Of a DNA stretch of 64,000 bases, positions 1 to 9,183 are shown one piece after another. The stretch is taken from the NCBI GenBank assembly GCA_902778455.1, contig CACYXR010000024.1, forward strand, positions 1-64,000, in the 5' to 3' direction. Source of the stretch: an uncultured Selenomonadaceae bacterium. GTDB taxonomy: Bacteria > Bacillota > Negativicutes > Selenomonadales > Selenomonadaceae. Within the stretch, counting starts at the first letter, position 1; each line of letters opens with the position of its first letter. Made by a program: the position numbers and the translations under genes. The notes beneath the pieces are model-generated. The model saw only the letters and a program-made list of their open reading frames with translations, was not told the origin of the DNA and searched no databases.

Positions 1-110
1 ATAGCGAGAGGTGATTATTTTTTTGTATAACTTCTTGACGCGCACCCGCATAGCGGGTGGTTCTCTGTTTCGCTTCGCTCAACTGGCTAAAGCCTTGAAC
101 AAAAATCGCC
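1..110. other. Left-edge hairpin-rich noncoding segment
   Basis: I see no convincing gene here. The segment has a 7-bp inverted repeat around 47-59 (ACCCGC / GCGGGT), an inverted GGCT/AGCC further right and an A/T-rich run at 15-27. Closely spaced small hairpins like these resemble the subterminal ends of IS200/IS605 elements, but no transposase lies inside the window, so this is only a guess. The adjoining sequence left of the window would decide it. Confidence 0.25.
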
Positions 111-302
111 TCATCCCAAATGCGGGACGAGACGTCTGCTCGCGGTTCCACCCTGCTTGCCATGATAAAAAGGCCAACTCAAACCGCCTAACGCGCGGTC
201 CACGTCCGATTCCTCATCGGAAGCTCCGAAGCGGTGGTGACGGTCTTTTTCCGAAACGATTTCAGCCAAGGCGTTTCTCTCTGTGGGATGATTCCCCGCC
301 AT
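111..302 (-). CDS. Possible small protein, unknown function (63 aa)
   Basis: A short leftward reading frame of 63 residues with no family I recognise; it is charged and has no membrane segment or signal peptide. Support comes only from its upstream signals: an AAGGAG ribosome site five bases before the second ATG (302), and a good promoter (TAGACA, 17-base spacer, TATAAT) at 333-361. An in-frame ATG at 305 is too close to the ribosome site to be the better start. The promoter overlaps a 37-bp repeat. The frame could be chance, since GC-rich sequence gives many open frames. Confidence 0.35.
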   Translation of the reverse strand: MAGNHPTERNALAEIVSEKDRHHRFGASDEESDVDRALGGLSWPFYHGKQGGTASRRLVPHLG

Positions 303-332
303 CATGTCTCCTTCATCGCTCTTTCCGCGGAT

Positions 333-361
333 ATTATAACGCCTTATTCAAATTTTGTCTA
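333..361 (-). promoter_or_regulatory. Sigma-A-type promoter inside a repeat
   Basis: Read on the minus strand, a TAGACA -35 box (356-361) is followed after 17 bases by a perfect TATAAT -10 box (333-338). The -35 box is part of the right arm of the palindrome in the proximal repeat copy, so a protein bound to the palindrome would block RNA polymerase. The second repeat copy has only TATGAC at the matching place. Confidence 0.55.
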
Positions 362-449
362 CAGACAAAATCACCCCAGAAGCGTTTCGACGAGGCGGAT
401 TTCCGCCGAGTCATAACGCCTTATTCAAATTTTGTCTACAGACAAAATC
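336..449. repeat. Two identical 37-bp direct repeats with a palindrome
   Basis: Positions 336-372 and 413-449 are identical and start 77 bp apart. Each contains a palindrome with 9-bp arms (ATTTTGTCT and AGACAAAAT) around a 2-base centre. The interval between them carries a GC-rich hairpin (GGCGGA/TCCGCC). They lie directly behind the rimI stop and in front of the possible small gene. They could be paired operators or copies of a dispersed element. Confidence 0.8.
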
Positions 450-453
450 CCCC

Positions 454-894
454 TTATAAATCCATATTCCACATGATTACGGCATCCTCGCCGTTATCGA
501 GGTAATAATGCGGCCTGTGCCCGCAATCCCTGAATCCGAATTTTACATAGAGTGCGAGGGCCGCCGTATTGGACGGGCGAACTTCGAGAGTCATACGCGT
601 TGCGCCGCGTTTTTTTGCCTCTTTAATCAATTCCGTCATCAATCCGGCGCCGACTTTTTTCCCGCGATACTCCGGCGCCACGGCAACATTCGTAATCTGC
701 GCCTCGTCGTCCAGAATCCATGTGCCCGCATAGCCGATTACCTTGTCATCGTCAAGCGCCAAAAGATAATAAGTGCGTTCGTTCGCCGCTTCCTCCCAAA
801 AGGACTTCCGCGACCAGGGCATGGAAAACGACGCCTTTTCGACCTCTTCCACCGCCTCCGCGTCCTCCGGCTTCATCTCACGAAAGGCAATCAC
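454..894 (-). CDS. rimI: Ribosomal protein S18 alanine N-acetyltransferase RimI
   Basis: A single GNAT-fold acetyltransferase of 146 residues, the usual RimI length, which acetylates the N-terminal alanine of ribosomal protein S18 using acetyl-CoA in the cytoplasm. The acetyl-CoA loop RGKKVG is at residues 77-82, and the LEVRPSN...LYVKFGF block typical of RimI is at 103-121. Translation starts at GTG 894, which overlaps the tsaB stop by four bases and follows a strong AAGGAGGAG site. It is the last gene of a tsaE-tsaB-rimI operon, a common bacterial arrangement linking t6A tRNA modification and RimI. Confidence 0.93.
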   Translation of the reverse strand: MIAFREMKPEDAEAVEEVEKASFSMPWSRKSFWEEAANERTYYLLALDDDKVIGYAGTWILDDEAQITNVAVAPEYRGKKVGAGLMTELIKEAKKRGATRMTLEVRPSNTAALALYVKFGFRDCGHRPHYYLDNGEDAVIMWNMDL

Positions 895-1622
895 GGCTGC
901 TCCTCCTTATGCCGCTTCTCCCAAAGCACCTCGGCCTCGGAGCGTCGGACGTAAATCGGCTCCAGATCCATCGGACTGTTTCCCTCGCCGTTTTCCAATC
1001 GAACAATGGCACGTGCGGCAACCAGCGCGGCACGCGGCATGATATGCGTAATCGGCGCAAGCGTCGCGTTTTTCGGAAGCTCGATATCCTTCATTGCCAG
1101 CTTTCGCGTGAAGTCACCCGCAATCATCACCGGACTTTTAATCTCCGCAATGGTCGCAATTATCTCCTGCGGAGACGCAACGGCAACTTCTTTTTCGCAA
1201 ATAAGCCCCTGCTCCGCGGAACGGTAAAGCGCAAAATAAGCGTTTCCTTTTTGTGCATCAATCAGCGGCGCGACCACCGCCCCCGGCGACGGGAACGCCG
1301 CCGCCAGAACCTCCAAGGTCGGCACGCCTACCAACGGAATCGACAGCGCATAGGCAATCGCTTTCGCCGCCGCCAATCCGATACGAAGCCCTGTAAATGA
1401 ACCGGGCCCCAAGCTCACAGCGACGGCGGAAAGATCCTCGCGCTTCACGTCCGCCAAGCGCATTACCTCCTCGATATTCACCACCAGCGTTTCCGAATGG
1501 GTAAAACGTGTCTCCGCCGTCAACTCCGCCAGTACGCGTTCCCCTGTCGCGACAGCCACACTCGACACCATCGTCGCCGTATCCATCGCAAGGATCGTCA
1601 TTTTTCCGTCAATACCCGCCAT
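891..1622 (-). CDS. tsaB: tRNA threonylcarbamoyladenosine biosynthesis protein TsaB
   Basis: TsaB is the inactive ASKHA-fold partner of TsaD in the complex that makes t6A at position 37 of ANN-decoding tRNAs. The N-terminal [15 protein letters not shown] strand and the [14 protein letters not shown] motif are family hallmarks. The start is ambiguous. ATG 1622 has a GGAGGAGG sequence ten bases upstream, but that is also coding sequence of tsaE. ATG 1601 gives the usual family N-terminus (MTILAMD) and a four-base ATGA overlap with the tsaE stop. The catalytic subunit tsaD is not in the window. Confidence 0.92.
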   Translation of the reverse strand: MAGIDGKMTILAMDTATMVSSVAVATGERVLAELTAETRFTHSETLVVNIEEVMRLADVKREDLSAVAVSLGPGSFTGLRIGLAAAKAIAYALSIPLVGVPTLEVLAAAFPSPGAVVAPLIDAQKGNAYFALYRSAEQGLICEKEVAVASPQEIIATIAEIKSPVMIAGDFTRKLAMKDIELPKNATLAPITHIMPRAALVAARAIVRLENGEGNSPMDLEPIYVRRSEAEVLWEKRHKEEQP

Positions 1623-2071
1623 AGCGCGTTATCCTCCTCCGTTGCGGAAAACGTGAGCCGACGCTCGTTTTCCGTCTCGCCCCGCTCGATTTCCAGCCGA
1701 ATATGCGGCTCGGGCAAAGCGTCGGGAAACTTGTCCGCCCACTCGATCAGCACGACGCCCCTACCATCCTCGGCATATTCGTAAAACCCGATATCGTCGA
1801 GTTCCTCTTCCCTATCCAATCGGTAAAGGTCGAAATGCGTGACGGGAAGCCGCCCGTTATATTGATTCATCAATGCAAATGTCGGACTCGTAACCTCGCC
1901 CGTCACGCCCAGCCCCCGCGCAAATCCTTGCGTGAAAAGCGTTTTCCCCGCGCCGAGATCACCGACAAGGCAAAGCACGGTCCCCGCCTCAGCTGCCGCA
2001 CCCAGCCGCTCCGCCAAAGCCGCCGTCTCTTCCGGCGAACGGGTGACGACTGTAAACGAAATATCTGCCAT
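1598..2071 (-). CDS. tsaE: tRNA threonylcarbamoyladenosine biosynthesis ATPase TsaE
   Basis: TsaE is the small P-loop ATPase that drives turnover of the TsaB-TsaD complex in t6A synthesis. The Walker A motif GDLGAGKT is at residues 37-44, followed by the family motif [10 protein letters not shown] and the HFDLYRLD block that holds a catalytic aspartate. Its 157 residues match the usual size. ATG 2071 is preceded by AAGGAG at nine bases. It is the first gene of the tsaE-tsaB-rimI operon and overlaps the next start. Confidence 0.94.
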   Translation of the reverse strand: MADISFTVVTRSPEETAALAERLGAAAEAGTVLCLVGDLGAGKTLFTQGFARGLGVTGEVTSPTFALMNQYNGRLPVTHFDLYRLDREEELDDIGFYEYAEDGRGVVLIEWADKFPDALPEPHIRLEIERGETENERRLTFSATEEDNALWRVLTEK

Positions 2072-2110
2072 GCAAACGATCTCCTTTGCTATATTCCTGA
2101 AGCGTGTTGA

Positions 2111-3745
2111 TCAATTCGCCCTTGTCTCAATGACCTTGTCCAAAACCTCTGCCAATTTTGCCGTCAATGCCTTCCGTTCGTATTTTTGAATCCCCTGACT
2201 GGAATATACAATAGATTCGCCATTTTTCCACTTTGTATATTCCTCAAGAATCATCTGCTTAATCTCAGGAATCTGCGTTCCCAAAAATGCTTTACCATGT
2301 CCCGTTTCCCTCAAAAGCAAATCTACCACTCCGTCCTTCGGGGCCAAAGCCAGAATGGGCCGTCCGCTGCGGAGGTATTCAAATATTTTCCCGGTAAATA
2401 CCATTTTGCTTGCAGGATCATCTCCCACTAAAAGCAACAATAAATTAGAATCCAGATTTGAAGCAATCGCTTCTTTATGAGGTATATAGGGTACATACTG
2501 GAAAATCGCTTCCATTTCATATTTCTGCACCAATTCAAAGCCTGTTTCGGACGCGCCTACGACACGAAAGATTATCCGTGAGAGATCCACCTCATTTGCA
2601 TCGCTTAATTCTTTAATGGCCTGCAATATAGGCGCTATGCTTCTCTGCTTCGAATACAACAACCCACTGTAGTTAATGGTGAATTTTTCCTTCCGATGTA
2701 TCTCATCCGTTATGTCTGAAAAATCCATCTCGTCATATCCATTCGTTATCCCCACAAATTTTTCTTGTGGAATTTGAAAACTTTTTGTATAGATCGGAAT
2801 CGTTTCTCCCACTGTTACAATATTGCAATCCGCATGATGCAACAAAATGGATTCCAACTCCCTGCTCAATTGATGGAACGGATTGTTCATATCCAACAAC
2901 GGGGTCGTCGGATTCATCGTCCACATATCCCGATAATCCGCCACCCAAGGAATTCCATATTTTTCCTTGAGGTGAAAACCTGCTAAATGTGCACTGTAAG
3001 GACCGGAGGTGGTGTAAACGGCACGAAAATCCGCCAAGTTCACACACTCCTCAATAAACTTCGTCACATGATAAGTCCAAAAAAGTGCCCAACATGGAAA
3101 CACCAGCAAATATTCTATTCCGCTTTGGGTCTGAAGAATCTTCTCGAATAACCGCACGGCTTCCTGTTTTTTGCAAAGCGCCCCGAGCAAAAATTCCAGT
3201 AAATCACGCGCTTGACTTTCATCGATGCTTGAAAGCTGCCTGGTGCCTACCAAGTCTGAAATTCGTACGACCTCCACATCCTCGGGAATTTCCGCAATTT
3301 GACTCTCATCGGACCAATTCCAATACACGGGAGCAGTCTCTGCGGAAATCACCGTGGGTTTCCAATCGAACATGGGAAGATATTTGGCGAATTTCAAAGA
3401 CCGAAATACGCCGGAGCCGGACAGAGGAGGGAAATAGTAGGCAATCATCAAAACGCGCTTTGCCGTTCTGTTTGCAGCCAATTCTGTCGGCCTCTTCCCC
3501 TTTGACCGTTCGCGCAGGGCAAAGAGATTTTGAAGGATTTCCGGCTGATCCGGATGCTGCTTCAAAGACCTTCGATACAATTCTTTGGCATTCTCGTAAT
3601 CTTCGCAAAGCGTGCAAACCTTCCCCATCAAGTTCTGAACATCCCATCGGTCGAGATCCTTTGGGGATATGGATGCCATGGCATCGATAGCCTCCAACAG
3701 ATTGCCTTCATTGACCATTTGTTCTAAGTGCTTGAGTTCCTTCAT
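2111..3745 (-). CDS. TPR-glycosyltransferase (GT4-like)
   Basis: The first 75 or so residues are helical and TPR-like (one repeat near YENAKELYRRSLKQHPDQPE). They are followed by a two-domain GT-B glycosyltransferase of the group-1 type, with a nucleotide-sugar-site region around KIFEYLRSGRPILALAP near the C-terminus. It probably adds a sugar to a surface glycan or protein; donor and acceptor are unknown. ATG 3745 is preferred over the upstream ATG 3766 because GGAG lies 11 bases before it. The gene looks visibly more AT-rich than the housekeeping genes on both sides and interrupts an otherwise conserved setting, which suggests horizontal gain. Confidence 0.75.
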   Translation of the reverse strand: MKELKHLEQMVNEGNLLEAIDAMASISPKDLDRWDVQNLMGKVCTLCEDYENAKELYRRSLKQHPDQPEILQNLFALRERSKGKRPTELAANRTAKRVLMIAYYFPPLSGSGVFRSLKFAKYLPMFDWKPTVISAETAPVYWNWSDESQIAEIPEDVEVVRISDLVGTRQLSSIDESQARDLLEFLLGALCKKQEAVRLFEKILQTQSGIEYLLVFPCWALFWTYHVTKFIEECVNLADFRAVYTTSGPYSAHLAGFHLKEKYGIPWVADYRDMWTMNPTTPLLDMNNPFHQLSRELESILLHHADCNIVTVGETIPIYTKSFQIPQEKFVGITNGYDEMDFSDITDEIHRKEKFTINYSGLLYSKQRSIAPILQAIKELSDANEVDLSRIIFRVVGASETGFELVQKYEMEAIFQYVPYIPHKEAIASNLDSNLLLLLVGDDPASKMVFTGKIFEYLRSGRPILALAPKDGVVDLLLRETGHGKAFLGTQIPEIKQMILEEYTKWKNGESIVYSSQGIQKYERKALTAKLAEVLDKVIETRAN

Positions 3746-3881
3746 TTCAAATATCACTCCATGCAATTCATTTTTTGCATCTAATGTTGCATGCCATAAT
3801 GACTCCCATCGATTCCCGGCCCTAATTATAACCTCCGTTTCATTTCACCGCAAGACAACCGCGATGGTCAGAATTCCCCCC

Positions 3882-4679
3882 TTATTCCATCCGCATCACA
3901 CCGTATCGCACATTGCTGTATTTCCCGCCTTCAAACTCCGTGAAACCTAACCTTGCAAATTCTTCGCTTTTGCTCGACTCCTTCAGCACGACGCGGTGAC
4001 GGGCTACTCGTCTCGCCTCTTGGATTGCCTCGCTCGAAACCGGGCGCGGATCGGCCAAGAACCGTAGCGGATGGATGCCCGCGCTTTCCGTGAACGGATG
4101 GCGGAACATCGGGTCAAAATAAACGGCGTCAAAAGAATTATCGGGCTGTTCTCGCAAATAATCCAGATAGTCGGTGCAAACGACACGGACGCGCCGCATC
4201 GCCGCCACCGTCGTCGGATGCTCGCCATCTGACGTTTCCAACCCATGCGCAATCAACGCGGCGACAACGGGATTTTTTTCCAGCGCGATGACCTTGCCCG
4301 TTTCCCCCGCGCCGAAGCTTTCCACGATGGCGTCCGCCCCCATGCCGAGCGTGCAGTCGAGGACGTGCATCCCTTCCGCAAGAGCAAGCGCGTTCAGCAA
4401 ATGATCGCTCTCGCCGCGACGCAGATTTTTCAGCCGCAGATGCGCCATGCCCGGATGAAAATAAAGCTCGCCGTCCGGCGTATCGACGACAAGCTTTTCT
4501 TTCGCGACCATCACGCAGGAAACGCCGAACCGTTCACGAATCGCCTCCAGCGACGTATTGCCCCGCTCGGAAAAGGGCGCTCCGAGTTTCTCCGCCATTT
4601 CCCGCGCCAGCACAAAGTGCTCCGGTTTCGCCTTGTGTCCTACCGTCACAACGATTGCGTTCTTGTTTTCCATCGTCAT
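3882..4679 (-). CDS. Class I SAM-dependent methyltransferase, RsmJ-like
   Basis: A 265-residue methyltransferase resembling RsmJ, which methylates a guanosine of 16S rRNA in Enterobacteria. The SAM-binding loop reads LDCTLGMGADAIV, and the target-base motif is YFDPMF, close to the DPMY of RsmJ. The start at 4679 overlaps the mutL stop by three bases; a second ATG at 4673 has better spacing from AAGAGG and is equally possible. It is translationally coupled to mutL. The substrate in this organism is not proven, and a Firmicutes-type relative without known function is the alternative. Confidence 0.8.
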   Translation of the reverse strand: MTMENKNAIVVTVGHKAKPEHFVLAREMAEKLGAPFSERGNTSLEAIRERFGVSCVMVAKEKLVVDTPDGELYFHPGMAHLRLKNLRRGESDHLLNALALAEGMHVLDCTLGMGADAIVESFGAGETGKVIALEKNPVVAALIAHGLETSDGEHPTTVAAMRRVRVVCTDYLDYLREQPDNSFDAVYFDPMFRHPFTESAGIHPLRFLADPRPVSSEAIQEARRVARHRVVLKESSKSEEFARLGFTEFEGGKYSNVRYGVMRME

Positions 4680-6526
4680 GTCCTCTTGAACATTTTCGCC
4701 AAATCCCCGCCGGTAAACCGCAGGATCGTCGGCCTGCCATGGGGACAGGTGTACGGACGCGCGGTTCGCGAAAGCGCCTCCAACAAAAGCTGCATCTGGC
4801 GAAGGTTCAGTTCGTCGCCGCGCTTGATCGCCGCTTTGCAGGCGGTCATCGCGATGCAGGCGTGACGGATCTCCGCCGCCGTCGGCGCGTGCATTTCCGT
4901 CAGCCATTCGAGTATCTTCCGAAGCGTCGTTTCCGCCTCGCCGACGGGAATATCGGCAGGCAGCGAGCAGAGCCGGAACTGGTTCTCGTCGCTTTTGGCG
5001 AGATCGAAACCCAGCTTTTGGAAAAGCTCCTGCTGTTCCTCCAAAAGCTCCGACTCCCGCGGGCTGAAATCGAGAAACAGATGGACGAGAAGCTGCTGTG
5101 ACGGTATATCGTCCGCCAAAGCGGAAAACCGGTCGTACAAAATGCGCTCATGGGCAGCATGCTGATCGACGATGTAAAGCGTGTCGCCGTCCTGCGCGAT
5201 GATAAAGCACATGGCGACCTGCCCGATCGGCACCATCGAAAGCTGCGCGTCATCCCTCACATCCGGCGCGTCGGCCACCAGCGGCGCAATTTGCTGCTGT
5301 TCATAGGAAACCTGCGCCGCGCCGTTTTTCTCCGCCGCCAGTTCTTTCTGCACCTCGGCGAAATTCTCCACGCCCGCCTTGTCCGCGAAGGGCACGGTCG
5401 GCAGGAACGGACGCGGCAGCGAGGATGGCCCGGACGCAGCCGTGGGCGAAAACGACGCCACGGAAAACGACGGCGTAGTTTCTCCGCCCCGATGCTCCGG
5501 TACACGGGCAACGGCGGCGACCTGCTCCAGACTTTGCCCTTCCGGCCGCACAGCGTCGACGACGGATTTGTAAACGGCCTTGAAAATCCTTCCCTCGTCT
5601 TCGAACTTGATTTCCGCTTTGCGCGGATGGACATTGACGTCGACGCTCCGCACCGGCACTTTAACGACAAGCACCGCCAAAGGATACCCGGCCTTCGGCA
5701 ACAGCGAATGGTACGCGTTGTCTATGGCACGTGCCATCGCCTTGTTTTCCACGACTCGCCCGTTGACAATGAAGGTCTGCCATCCGCGGCTGCTGCGAAG
5801 CATTGACGGCTTCGTCAAAAAACCGGTTATTTTTACATCCTCGTCCTCAAAGGACAACGGCAAAAGCGATTCGCCCACAGCCCCGCCGTAAATGGCGACG
5901 ATAGCGTCACGCAGCGATCCCGTCCCTGGGGTCTTGACTGTAGTCTTGTTGTTGCTGATCAGCCGGAACGAAATCCCCGGCTCGGCCAAGGCGGCTTTAA
6001 CAACGCAGTCGTTAATCTTCATTCCCTCGGTATGCGTCGTTTTCATGAATTTTTTTCGCGCCGGCGTATTAAAAAATAAGTCTTCCACTTTCACAGTGGT
6101 TCCCGGAGCCGCGCCCGCGTCGGTAATCTCCGGCTTCTTTCCTCCCATGATTCGGACAGAAACTCCCAGCTCGTCCTCCGCCCGACGTGTGACGAGGGAA
6201 AACCGTGAAACGGCAGCAATCGTCGGAAGTGCCTCGCCGCGGAACCCCAGCGTCGGTACCGATAAGATATCCTCGCTGTCCTTGATCTTGCTCGTCGCGT
6301 GCCGCTGCACGGAAAGCTCCGCGTCATCCCGGCTCATGCCGCAGCCGTTGTCGGTGACGCGCATCAAGCTCTCGCCGCCCGACATGATTTCTATCTCGAT
6401 AGCAGTCGCGCTGGCGTCCACGGCGTTCTCGACCAGCTCCTTGACAACGGACGCGGGCCGCTCAACGACCTCGCCCGCCGCGATCTTGTTGACGGTGTCG
6501 TCGTCCAGAAGATGAACGATGCTCAT
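4676..6526 (-). CDS. mutL: DNA mismatch repair protein MutL
   Basis: MutL couples MutS mismatch recognition to strand removal. The N-terminal GHKL ATPase shows KELVENAVDA (near residue 30), DNGCGM and GFRGEAL. After a long proline/serine linker the C-terminal domain carries DQHAAHERI, ACKAAIKRG and CPHGRP. These three motifs are typical of MutL proteins that nick DNA themselves, as expected for an organism without MutH. The canonical motif ends in Glu but here Asp occupies that place (DQHAAHERILYD). Length (616 aa) is normal. The start overlaps the mutS stop by four bases. Confidence 0.96.
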   Translation of the reverse strand: MSIVHLLDDDTVNKIAAGEVVERPASVVKELVENAVDASATAIEIEIMSGGESLMRVTDNGCGMSRDDAELSVQRHATSKIKDSEDILSVPTLGFRGEALPTIAAVSRFSLVTRRAEDELGVSVRIMGGKKPEITDAGAAPGTTVKVEDLFFNTPARKKFMKTTHTEGMKINDCVVKAALAEPGISFRLISNNKTTVKTPGTGSLRDAIVAIYGGAVGESLLPLSFEDEDVKITGFLTKPSMLRSSRGWQTFIVNGRVVENKAMARAIDNAYHSLLPKAGYPLAVLVVKVPVRSVDVNVHPRKAEIKFEDEGRIFKAVYKSVVDAVRPEGQSLEQVAAVARVPEHRGGETTPSFSVASFSPTAASGPSSLPRPFLPTVPFADKAGVENFAEVQKELAAEKNGAAQVSYEQQQIAPLVADAPDVRDDAQLSMVPIGQVAMCFIIAQDGDTLYIVDQHAAHERILYDRFSALADDIPSQQLLVHLFLDFSPRESELLEEQQELFQKLGFDLAKSDENQFRLCSLPADIPVGEAETTLRKILEWLTEMHAPTAAEIRHACIAMTACKAAIKRGDELNLRQMQLLLEALSRTARPYTCPHGRPTILRFTGGDLAKMFKRT

Positions 6527-9105
6527 GCTCTGCCCGCCTCCTTCTGCGCCTTCTGCTGCAATTTATACAATTCGTTCATCGCCTCGATCGGCGTCATCGC
6601 CATCACGTCAAGAGCCAAAAGCTCGTCGGCCAAAGGCGAAGCAAACAGCGACGTCATGCCCGTATCTTTCGGCGCCTCCGTTTCCCGCTGCCCCGAATCT
6701 GTCTGAACGGGCGCAAGCGCACATTGTTCCAGCCCGTCAAGAATGACCTCCGCGCGGTCGGTGACGGACTTCGGCAGCCCTGCCAACCGTGCAACATGGA
6801 TGCCGTAGGATTTATCCGCGCTGCCCGGAACGATACGCCGCAGGAACACGACCTTGCTGCCGCGTTCCCTTACCGCTACGCAGCAGTTCTTGATATGCTC
6901 GCTCTCCATATCGGTCAATTCGTGGTAATGGGTGGCAAACATCGTCTTCGCATGGATATGGTCGCGGATGTACTCAACGACGGCCCTGGCAATGCTCATG
7001 CCGTCGAAGGTGCTGGTGCCGCGCCCGATCTCGTCAAGAATCACGAGACTGTCCTTCGTCGCGTATTTCAATATCTGCGCGACCTCGTTCATCTCTACCA
7101 TGAATGTACTTTGCCCGCTGACAAGGTCGTCGCTGGCGCCGATGCGCGTGAAAATGCGGTCGACGGGCGAGATTGCCGCCTCCCGCGCAGGGACAAAACT
7201 TCCCGCCTGCGCCATCAGCACGATCAACGCAGTCTGCCGCATATAGGTGGACTTGCCCGCCATATTCGGACCGGTAATCAACATAATCTCGCTTTCTTCA
7301 TGATTCAGTTCTGCGTCATTCGGCACAAAAAGATCCTGCGTCAAAATCCGCTCAACCAGCGGGTGACGACCGTCCACAATATGAATCACGCCATTTTCCC
7401 TGATCGTGGGCCGCGCATAACCGTGTGTATCCGCAGCTTCCGCCATGGACACAAGCACATCAATTATCGCCAATTCCCGCGCCGTGCACTGGATGCTTTC
7501 CAGTTCGGCAACGACGCGCTCCCTGACCTCGTTGAAAAGATTGTATTCAATCGCGACGATTTTTTCCTGAGCGCCGAGGATTTTCGTCTCAAATTCCTTC
7601 AGTTCCTCAGTGATGAACCGTTCCGCATTCGCCAATGTCTGTTTCCTGACATAATGGACGGGCACGAGATCCTTTCCGCTGTTCCTGACCTCGATATAAT
7701 AGCCGAAAACCTTGTTGTAACCGATTTTCAGCGTCTTGATACCCGTTTTCTCGCGTTCGCGCTCCTCGATTTCCTGCAGCATTTTCTTGCTGTCGTGAGA
7801 AATTCGGCGATATTCGTCCAGCTCCTCGTCATAGCCGCTTTTAATGATACCGCCCTCCCGAACGGAAAATCCGGGTTCGTCAACGATAGCACGCTCCAAC
7901 AACGAAACCAGTTCGTCGTATGTGCCTATACGGTCACGGCTGCGGCAAAGCAGCGCAGACTGCGCCGATGCGAGCATTTCTTTGACGCCCGGCAGCGCAC
8001 GAAGAGACAGCTTCAGCGCAACGAGATCCCTCGCGTTGGCCGCGCCGACCTCCGCCCTCGTCAAAAGACGCTCGAAATCGTATATTTCCTTCATGCTTTC
8101 GCGCAAGCCCGTCCGCACAGAAAACTCTTTCAGGAGTTCTTCTACTGCATCATGGCGCGCGCGAATATCGGCCACAACAACGAGCGGCTGCTCCAGCCAT
8201 TTGCGGAGCAGTCGTCCTCCCATCGCCGTACCTGTAAAATCAAGAACATCGAGCAGTGTATTCTTCTTGCTTCCGTCCCGCAAATTGCGTGTGATTTCAA
8301 GATTCCGAAGCGTTGTCGTATCCAGGACGAGCCGCCCCGAAGATTCCAGCCTTGTCAATCGGCTGATATGGCTGAGGTCGGTCATGACCGTCTGATGTAA
8401 ATAGTCGAGCAGTGTAGAAAGAGCCGTTTCCGCGCCTTTGTCCCCCGGACGCCGTTCCGCGCCGAAATGGCGAAGCATCATATCCTCGGGACGTTCGACC
8501 GGCGGAAGCGACGAAAAGGCGCAATGCGCCATCCGCTGCGTGAAAAACTCCTCAACCTCCGGGCGGAAAGACGGTTCCCCTGCAAGCAAAAGCTCCGCCG
8601 GAGCCAAACGATATAATTCGTCGAGTAGCGTCTGAATCCTGTTTTTTCCGTCGTACAAGCCGTAAAAGCATTCACCGGTAGAAATGTCCGCCCCTGCGAG
8701 CACGGCACGCTCCCCGTCCTCGTAAAGAAGCGCGATATAATTGTTCTGTGCCGCCGTCAATGCGTCCTCGGACAAGATCGTACCCGGCGTGATGACCTTG
8801 ATGACCTCCCGCTTCGTCAGTCCCGGCGATTTTGGATCACCGATCTGCTCGGCAATGGCGACCTTGTATCCGCGCCGGATCAGTTTTGTGATATACCTCT
8901 CCGCCGCATGGTACGGCACACCGCACATCGGCGATTTTTCCGTATCCCCGCTGCGGCTCGTCAATGTCAGTCCCAATTCCTTTGAGACAAGCACTGCATC
9001 GTCGAAAAACATTTCATAAAAATCACCCAAACGAAAAAATAAAATTTCGTCCGGGTGCTGCTCCTTCGTTGCCTGATACTGCCGCATCATCGGCGTAAGT
9101 TCCAT
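6523..9105 (-). CDS. mutS: DNA mismatch repair protein MutS
   Basis: MutS recognises mismatches and small loops as a dimer. The mismatch-binding domain has the GDFYEMF signature (Phe-x-Glu), and the ATPase has Walker A GPNMAGKST and the conserved VILDEIGRGTST block. I chose ATG 9105, which gives 860 residues, because AGGGAG lies nine bases upstream. The in-frame TTG at 9123 includes that site as coding sequence. It heads the mutS-mutL-methyltransferase operon, which lies just past the rpsA terminator. Confidence 0.97.
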   Translation of the reverse strand: MELTPMMRQYQATKEQHPDEILFFRLGDFYEMFFDDAVLVSKELGLTLTSRSGDTEKSPMCGVPYHAAERYITKLIRRGYKVAIAEQIGDPKSPGLTKREVIKVITPGTILSEDALTAAQNNYIALLYEDGERAVLAGADISTGECFYGLYDGKNRIQTLLDELYRLAPAELLLAGEPSFRPEVEEFFTQRMAHCAFSSLPPVERPEDMMLRHFGAERRPGDKGAETALSTLLDYLHQTVMTDLSHISRLTRLESSGRLVLDTTTLRNLEITRNLRDGSKKNTLLDVLDFTGTAMGGRLLRKWLEQPLVVVADIRARHDAVEELLKEFSVRTGLRESMKEIYDFERLLTRAEVGAANARDLVALKLSLRALPGVKEMLASAQSALLCRSRDRIGTYDELVSLLERAIVDEPGFSVREGGIIKSGYDEELDEYRRISHDSKKMLQEIEEREREKTGIKTLKIGYNKVFGYYIEVRNSGKDLVPVHYVRKQTLANAERFITEELKEFETKILGAQEKIVAIEYNLFNEVRERVVAELESIQCTARELAIIDVLVSMAEAADTHGYARPTIRENGVIHIVDGRHPLVERILTQDLFVPNDAELNHEESEIMLITGPNMAGKSTYMRQTALIVLMAQAGSFVPAREAAISPVDRIFTRIGASDDLVSGQSTFMVEMNEVAQILKYATKDSLVILDEIGRGTSTFDGMSIARAVVEYIRDHIHAKTMFATHYHELTDMESEHIKNCCVAVRERGSKVVFLRRIVPGSADKSYGIHVARLAGLPKSVTDRAEVILDGLEQCALAPVQTDSGQRETEAPKDTGMTSLFASPLADELLALDVMAMTPIEAMNELYKLQQKAQKEAGRA

Positions 9106-9135
9106 AATGTTTTGCTCCCTCAAAAAGCCCGTTGC

Positions 9136-9169
9136 AAAAAATAAAGGAGTGATGTCCCCATCACTCCTT
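9136..9169 (-). terminator. Rho-independent terminator behind rpsA
   Basis: An 11-bp perfect stem (9144-9154 with 9159-9169) with a four-base loop is followed on the minus strand by a T-rich stretch. It ends the ispH-rpsA transcript before mutS. Confidence 0.88.
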
Positions 9170-9183
9170 CACCCCAATTTCTT

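Noticed and set aside
336-449. CRISPR array
   Set aside because: Only two repeats, unlike an array, and no cas genes are in the window.
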